A DNA stretch of 64,000 nt from Rothia kristinae NBRC 15354 (GTDB taxonomy: Bacteria > Actinomycetota > Actinomycetes > Actinomycetales > Micrococcaceae). The notes beneath the pieces were generated by a model that saw only the letters and a program-made list of their open reading frames with translations, was not told the origin of the DNA and did not search any database. Positions 59,652 to 64,000 of the stretch are shown here, piece after piece. Position numbers and translations under genes: made by a program. The DNA lies in the NCBI RefSeq assembly GCF_001570865.1, contig NZ_BCSM01000005.1, positions 62,001-126,000 of the forward strand. Direction: 5' to 3'. The first letter of the stretch is position 1, and each line of letters starts with the position of its first letter.

Positions 59652-60641
59652 TCACGGGTCGGGTGCCTCCAGCCTACGGCGGGAGCGCAGGGTCAGGGGC
59701 GCGCCGGTCACCGGATGCCGCACCCGCAGCTGACGGGCCAGCAGTGCCAGCGGGACCTCCGGGGTTCCGGCGACGTCGGTCGGTGCGGGTCCGTAGAGGG
59801 GGTCGCCGAGGATCGGGCGCCCGAGCCCGGCCAGGTGCACCCGGATCTGGTGGGTGCGTCCGGTCAGCGGCCGCGCCTCGTAGAGCCCGAGGTCGCCGTC
59901 GCGGGCGGCGAGCAGGCGCACCTCCGTCACGGAGTTGGCGGCACCGGGAATGCTGAGCACCCGCAGGGAGCCCTCCGGCTTGACCAGCCGGGAGCGCACC
60001 CGCAGGGGCGGATCGGGGGCAGCCGGCATCGCCACCGGGTCCTCCGACATGCCCTCCGCCGGCTGGGGCCTGAGCGGAGCCAGCAGCTCGTAGACCTTCT
60101 GCGCCTCCCGGGCCTCGAACTGGCGCTGCAGGGGCCCACGGGCCTCCCGGGTCTTGGCCAGCAGCAGCACCCCCGCGGTGAGCCGATCCAGCCGATGCAC
60201 CGGGGAGATCAGCGCGGCCGCGGGGTCACCGTCGCGTTCCCCTTGGGCCCGCAGCAGGGTGACGACGGTCTGGCGCACGAAGCCGCCGCGTGGGGTCACG
60301 GCCAGCCCGTGGGGCTTGTCCACCGCCAGCACGTGCTCGTCCTCGTAGAGCACCGGCAGATCCGTGGGCACCGGAGGCTCGGAGGGTAGCGGACGGAAGA
60401 CCCACACGTGCCCGCCGGGACGGTAGGAGGCGTCGGCGCCCAGGGGCTCGCCGTCGGGCCCGAAGACGGCCCCGCGGGCGAACAGAGCGGCGGTGTGCTC
60501 GACGTCGTGCGGCGGGAACCGGTGCGTGAGGTACGCGGCGACGGTGTCGTGGTGCTCATCGTTGGGCAGCCGGATGCGGGTGGGGGAGACGCCCGCTCGT
60601 GGTGGAACCGGGCAGACGGGACGGGATCGGCGGGCCATCAC
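59652..60641 (-). CDS. RluA-type RNA pseudouridine synthase
   Basis: A 329-aa enzyme that isomerises uridine in rRNA or tRNA. The catalytic Asp is in ISPVHRLDRLTAGVLLLAKT near residue 150 (HRLDRxTxG). LYEDEHVLAVDKPHGLAVTP near 100 and ARPLTGRTHQIRVHLAGLGRP, ILGDPLYGP are further family landmarks. An N-terminal region (about 20-75) may act as an S4-like binding extension. The ATG overlaps the upstream esterase stop, so the esterase, this gene and GH76 probably form one operon. Which RNA position it modifies cannot be said. Confidence 0.92.
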   Translation of the reverse strand: MMARRSRPVCPVPPRAGVSPTRIRLPNDEHHDTVAAYLTHRFPPHDVEHTAALFARGAVFGPDGEPLGADASYRPGGHVWVFRPLPSEPPVPTDLPVLYEDEHVLAVDKPHGLAVTPRGGFVRQTVVTLLRAQGERDGDPAAALISPVHRLDRLTAGVLLLAKTREARGPLQRQFEAREAQKVYELLAPLRPQPAEGMSEDPVAMPAAPDPPLRVRSRLVKPEGSLRVLSIPGAANSVTEVRLLAARDGDLGLYEARPLTGRTHQIRVHLAGLGRPILGDPLYGPAPTDVAGTPEVPLALLARQLRVRHPVTGAPLTLRSRRRLEAPDP

Positions 60642-61678
60642 CGGGTACCGCGGGGCCGCAGCCCGGCGTCGTCCAGGGTGGCCCGCAGGATCCCGGGCAG
60701 GTCATAGTCGGTGTGCTTGACCTCCGGCAGCTCATGCCGGACGATCCCACGCCATCCGGCCCGGCGGTAGGCGCGGATCCCCTCGGCGGCTGCGGCCTGC
60801 GCGGACCACAGCGGTCCGGAGCCGTCGGGGGAGCCGTCGGCCTGCCCGATCCACCAGTGCAGGGGCAGGTGGGCGGCGGCCTCGGGCGGAGGCTGCGGGG
60901 TGGCGCGGGTGCCGCCCCCGGCGACCATGATGGCCCCGCCGCGCAGCCAGGCCGGGGCCCGGTGGGCGAGCAGGTCGAAGGTCAGGAACTCGGCGCCCCC
61001 GGAGTAGCCCATGACCCAGGTGCGGGCGGGATCGACCGGGAGGCGACGTCGGGCCAGGCGCGCGGCGACCCGCAGCACCCGTCCGTTGGCCCGGGCCCGC
61101 ACCCACCAGGTGAAGCCCTCCTTGGAGTAGCGGCGGTCCGGGGTGTCCACCGCGATCAGCACCAGGTTGCGGGCGTTGGTGATGGCCCCCAGGCGCAGCA
61201 TGGTCGCGCCGGTGGGCTGATGCACCCGGGATTGGGCGGGCACCCAGTAGTCCCCGTCCAGGTAGACGACGACGCCGACCGGCCGATCCCAGCGGATGCC
61301 CCGGGCGTACACGTGGTAGCGCAGGGTGCGGCCCAGCGGCAGCCGGAAGGCGTGGTGCAGGTAAAGGCCGCGGGTGGGGCGGCGGGGATCGGCTGTGGTC
61401 TGCGGCGTGGCGATGCCCGTCGGGCCGGATGCCGGACTGCCCGACGGGCGGTCGCCTGACCCGCTGGAGGCCAGGGTGGCGCCGGTTGGATCGGCCGCGG
61501 ATGCGTGATCGGCGGGGCTCGTGGGACCGGGTGCGGGCGCGGCGTTGGCCGGTGTGGGGCGCCGTCGGTCGATGTGCCGGGTCAGCGCGGCGCCGACGAC
61601 GCGGGAGACCGCAGGGGCGAGGCGCTCGCGCAGGACGCGCGCCGTCTCCCGGTGGATGCGCCGCAGCTGGTGGTCCAC
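60638..61678 (-). CDS. Esterase-like alpha/beta hydrolase
   Basis: A 346-aa protein. A disordered Pro/Ala/Ser-rich stretch (about 38-100) precedes an alpha/beta-hydrolase domain: VVVYLDGDYWVP near 138, NLVLIAVDTPDRRYSKEGF near 168 and the nucleophile Ser in WVMGYSGGAEFL near 218. The catalytic His is probably the one in PEVKHTDYDL near 325. The layout resembles PHB-depolymerase or feruloyl-esterase-like enzymes; no signal peptide is visible. The GTG at 61678 has GGAAGGGG upstream. It is first in the operon with the RluA-type and GH76 genes. The substrate is unknown. Confidence 0.75.
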   Translation of the reverse strand: MDHQLRRIHRETARVLRERLAPAVSRVVGAALTRHIDRRRPTPANAAPAPGPTSPADHASAADPTGATLASSGSGDRPSGSPASGPTGIATPQTTADPRRPTRGLYLHHAFRLPLGRTLRYHVYARGIRWDRPVGVVVYLDGDYWVPAQSRVHQPTGATMLRLGAITNARNLVLIAVDTPDRRYSKEGFTWWVRARANGRVLRVAARLARRRLPVDPARTWVMGYSGGAEFLTFDLLAHRAPAWLRGGAIMVAGGGTRATPQPPPEAAAHLPLHWWIGQADGSPDGSGPLWSAQAAAAEGIRAYRRAGWRGIVRHELPEVKHTDYDLPGILRATLDDAGLRPRGTR

Positions 61679-61766
61679 GTCGGCCCCTTCCGCGCTCGCC
61701 GATTCCGGTCGGCATCAGCCTAGCCCGCCCCGTCGGCCCCGGCTCACGGGCGGGATGCGCACGGCT

Positions 61767-61829
61767 CGCGGACCGGATCGTGCGAGATGCACCGGATCAT
61801 CCGGCCCACGATGCACGATCCGGTCCGCG
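61767..61829. repeat. Long perfect inverted repeat in a divergent intergenic region
   Basis: CGCGGACCGGATCGTGC (61767-61783) and GCACGATCCGGTCCGCG (61813-61829) are perfect complements over 17 bp with a 29-nt spacer, which itself contains CCGGATNATCCGG. It lies between the divergent esterase and helicase genes, about 100 bp from the helicase start and 90 bp from the esterase start. It could be a two-site operator, a cruciform or an RNA hairpin in a leader. Confidence 0.7.
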
Positions 61830-61929
61830 CCCGCCGGCCACGGCACCCTCGTTTCCTGACACATGCGGATAGGCTGCGGGAAGATGCCGCCCGTCGATGC
61901 GGGAGCCACCTCCGAGGAAAGCGAGGACC

Positions 61930-64000
61930 ATGACCGAGGCGACGCCGACCACCCCCGGCCCTCTGGGACGCATGGAACTGGCCGTGGGTCTGTACGAACG
62001 GCTGATCGATCGGGATCTCGACGCCGCTCTCACGGCCGCGCCCCACCTGATACCGGTCCGCGAGCGCATCGATCCCGCTGATCTGCCCCACATCCTGGCT
62101 CGTCACCTGGGACGTCAGATCAGCGATGCTCTGCAGCAGCTGCCGGCGGATCAGCGCCGCGAATTCGCCAATCGACTTCTGCGAGTCGTTCCCGATGACA
62201 CCGGGGGCGCCCAGCTGCCGCCCGAGGCGCAGCTGCTGACCCAGGTCCTCGAGGAGGATGCGCAGCCGCTGCGTCGTCCCGCGACTCCGCTGTCCGACGT
62301 CGCCCTGCTCACCAACGCCCCGGCGGATCCTTCGCTGCACGCGGAGCTTCGCACGGAGATGCTGAGCTCCGAACGGGTGGATCTGCTGTGCGCCTTCATC
62401 AAGCGCAGCGGAACGCGTCTGCTGCGCGACGGGTTTGAGGACCTGCGACGGCGCGGGGTGCCGCTGCGGGTGCTGACCACTACGTACATCGGTGCGACGG
62501 ATCGACGGGCCCTGGATGAGCTGGTGCGGGAGTACGGGGCGCAGGTGAAGATCAGCTACAACGCCCGGTCCACCCGGCTGCACGCGAAGGCATGGCTGTT
62601 CCACCGCGGGACAGGCTTCCACACCGGGTACGTGGGCAGCTCCAATCTCAGCCGCGATGCCCTGCTGGACGGACTGGAGTGGAATGTCCGCATCTCGCAG
62701 ACCGCGACCCCGGCCCTGATGGAGAAGTTCTCGGCCACATTCGACACCTACTGGAATGACCCGGCCTTCGAGGACTATGACCCGGACCGGGACGGCGACC
62801 GCCTGGACGCGGAGCTGATGCTGGCCTCCGGTCGAGGAAGAGCCGACGGTGCGAGCCCGCGACTGTCCGGTTTGGAAGTCCGACCGTACGATTTCCAGCG
62901 GACCATGTTGGAGGAGCTGCGCAGCGAGAGGACGGTCCACGGCCGGCACCGCAATCTGCTGGTCGCTGCCACGGGGACGGGCAAGACCGTCATGGCCGCA
63001 CTGGATTACCGGGAGCTGTCGGGTGAGGCCCGGCCTCGGCCCACGCTGCTGTTCCTCGCTCACCGGCGCGAGATCCTGGAGCAGGCGCTGAGCACGTACC
63101 GGGATGTTCTCGGCGAAGGCGCCTTCGGTGAGTTGATGGTGGATGGCCACCAACCGGTCTTCGGGGAGCACGTCTTCGCCTCGGTGCAGTCGATGGGCCG
63201 TCCGGAGCAGCTGCGGCGGTGGAACCCGGACCACTTCGACATCGTCGTGGTGGACGAGTTCCACCATGCGGAGGCCGCCACCTATCGGAGGATCCTCGAT
63301 CATCTGACGCCCCGAGAGCTGCTGGGGCTCACCGCGACGCCGGAGCGCACCGATGGGGTGAACGTCGCGCAGGAGCACTTCGGCGGGCGCATCGCCAGCC
63401 AGATGCGGCTGTGGGATGCGCTGGAGCGGGACCTTCTGGTCCCCTTCCACTACTTCGGGATCTGGGATGACGTGGACCTGTCCCGTCTCTCCTTCCGGCG
63501 CGGCGAGTATGAGACCCGACAGCTGGCTTCGGTGCTGGATCACCATGATGCTCGCGCCCGGAAGGTCATCAACGCGGTCCGGGACCAGGTGACGGATCCG
63601 CGCAGGATGCGTGCGCTGGGTTTCTGCGTGTCGGTGGAGCACGCCCGCTTCATGGCCCAGTGCTTCCGCCGGGCCGGTCTGCCGGCTGTGGCGCTGTCCG
63701 GGACCTCTTCCACCTCCGAGCGCGACGACGGGTTGGCGGCTCTGCGCGCCGGGGAGATCACCTGCATCTTCGCGGTGGATCTGTTCAACGAGGGGCTGGA
63801 CATCCCGGAGATCGACACGGTGCTGATGCTTCGCCCCACCCAGTCCGCGACGATCTTCCTGCAGCAGCTCGGGCGGGGGCTGCGTCGGGCGCCGGGCAAG
63901 TCGGTGCTCACGGTGCTGGATTTCGTGGGCCATCAATCGGCGCAGTTCCGCTTCGACCTGAAGCTGCGGGCGCTGACCGGGCTGTCCCGCAGCCGCCTCG
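61930..64000 (+). CDS. PLD-nuclease plus DEAD/DEAH helicase, DUF3427-type, incomplete
   Basis: The first 690 codons of a protein that continues past the window. A PLDc nuclease domain comes first, with the HxK motif in LHAKAWLFHR (His218, Lys220) and GSSNLSRD about 18 residues later. The helicase has Walker A ATGTGKT at 347-353, the DEAH-like box DEFHH at 442-446, LTATPERTD near 467 and the C-terminal motifs FNEGLDIPEIDTVLML and QQLGRGLRR. This PLD-helicase order defines the DUF3427 group, which often lies among defence genes and acts on DNA. The ATG at 61930 has GAGGAAAG and GAGGA upstream. It is not closed by a stop in the window. Confidence 0.88.
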   Translation, partial: MTEATPTTPGPLGRMELAVGLYERLIDRDLDAALTAAPHLIPVRERIDPADLPHILARHLGRQISDALQQLPADQRREFANRLLRVVPDDTGGAQLPPEAQLLTQVLEEDAQPLRRPATPLSDVALLTNAPADPSLHAELRTEMLSSERVDLLCAFIKRSGTRLLRDGFEDLRRRGVPLRVLTTTYIGATDRRALDELVREYGAQVKISYNARSTRLHAKAWLFHRGTGFHTGYVGSSNLSRDALLDGLEWNVRISQTATPALMEKFSATFDTYWNDPAFEDYDPDRDGDRLDAELMLASGRGRADGASPRLSGLEVRPYDFQRTMLEELRSERTVHGRHRNLLVAATGTGKTVMAALDYRELSGEARPRPTLLFLAHRREILEQALSTYRDVLGEGAFGELMVDGHQPVFGEHVFASVQSMGRPEQLRRWNPDHFDIVVVDEFHHAEAATYRRILDHLTPRELLGLTATPERTDGVNVAQEHFGGRIASQMRLWDALERDLLVPFHYFGIWDDVDLSRLSFRRGEYETRQLASVLDHHDARARKVINAVRDQVTDPRRMRALGFCVSVEHARFMAQCFRRAGLPAVALSGTSSTSERDDGLAALRAGEITCIFAVDLFNEGLDIPEIDTVLMLRPTQSATIFLQQLGRGLRRAPGKSVLTVLDFVGHQSAQFRFDLKLRALTGLSRSRL

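Noticed and set aside
1-64000. CRISPR arrays, rRNA genes, insertion sequences, integrases or phage genes
   Set aside because: No regularly spaced repeats, no rRNA signature and no transposase or integrase motifs were seen in either strand.

Overview
The window is high-GC, gene-dense actinobacterial DNA. GTG starts are common, genes often overlap as ATGA or GTGA, and several genes appear leaderless. Other actinobacterial signs are MoeZ with its rhodanese tail, a DUF4916 NUDIX-like protein, 11-nt PhoP-type direct repeats and a CopB-like copper ATPase with YdhK. The mix (FUSC, YhgE/Pip, MMPL, GH76) fits Micrococcales, perhaps near Kocuria or Micrococcus. The genus cannot be fixed from the sequence alone.

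Layout, left to right. 1-6000: phosphate uptake. pstSCAB lies behind three in-phase PHO-box units and converges on a pit / DUF47 pair. 6000-10300: two tandem paralogous small membrane proteins, an SDR and a succinate-semialdehyde dehydrogenase (gabD). 10480-14218: a SAM-I type riboswitch followed by metF, which runs in frame and without a stop into metE. 14226-16230: a TetR regulator divergent from a YhgE/Pip-like membrane protein, with twin operator palindromes between them. 16254-19419: a second gabD, a YrhK-like membrane protein and mntH. 19642-28985: a cell-surface polysaccharide locus with ugd, a WcbI-like protein and four glycosyltransferase genes, three of its members broken by single-base changes. 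29095-34977: moeZ, two small membrane/stress-type proteins and a copper module (ydhK-copB) behind a CsoR-like palindrome. 35136-37693: a three-gene catabolic operon with two broken members. 38576-40867: tRNA-Lys, then ogt, an ECF sigma factor and a tiny Ogt-like ORF, enclosed by two copies of a repeat module that begins at the tRNA 3' end; dps follows. 41095-45101: a zinc alcohol dehydrogenase, DUF1178, a metallo-beta-lactamase-fold hydrolase and cardiolipin synthase. 45136-54066: an ATPase-dead helicase relative, then an export block (FUSC, double YhgE/Pip, MarR, MMPL). 54086-61678: SRPBCC, tgt, an HTH-nucleotidyltransferase pair resembling a toxin-antitoxin module, DUF4916, GH76, RluA-type synthase and an esterase-like protein. 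61930-64000: the start of a PLD-nuclease plus DEAD/DEAH helicase gene that runs off the window.

The most unusual points are the stopless metF-metE junction under one riboswitch; a repeated TAnnnT + 6 nt + start-codon pattern at eight gene starts; the tRNA-Lys-anchored repeat pair around ogt-sigma; the inactive helicase relic; and five genes between 19.6 and 37 kb each disrupted by one base (two in-frame stops, three single-base indels in short C/G runs). These disruptions are either real decay or assembly errors, and raw reads would separate the two.
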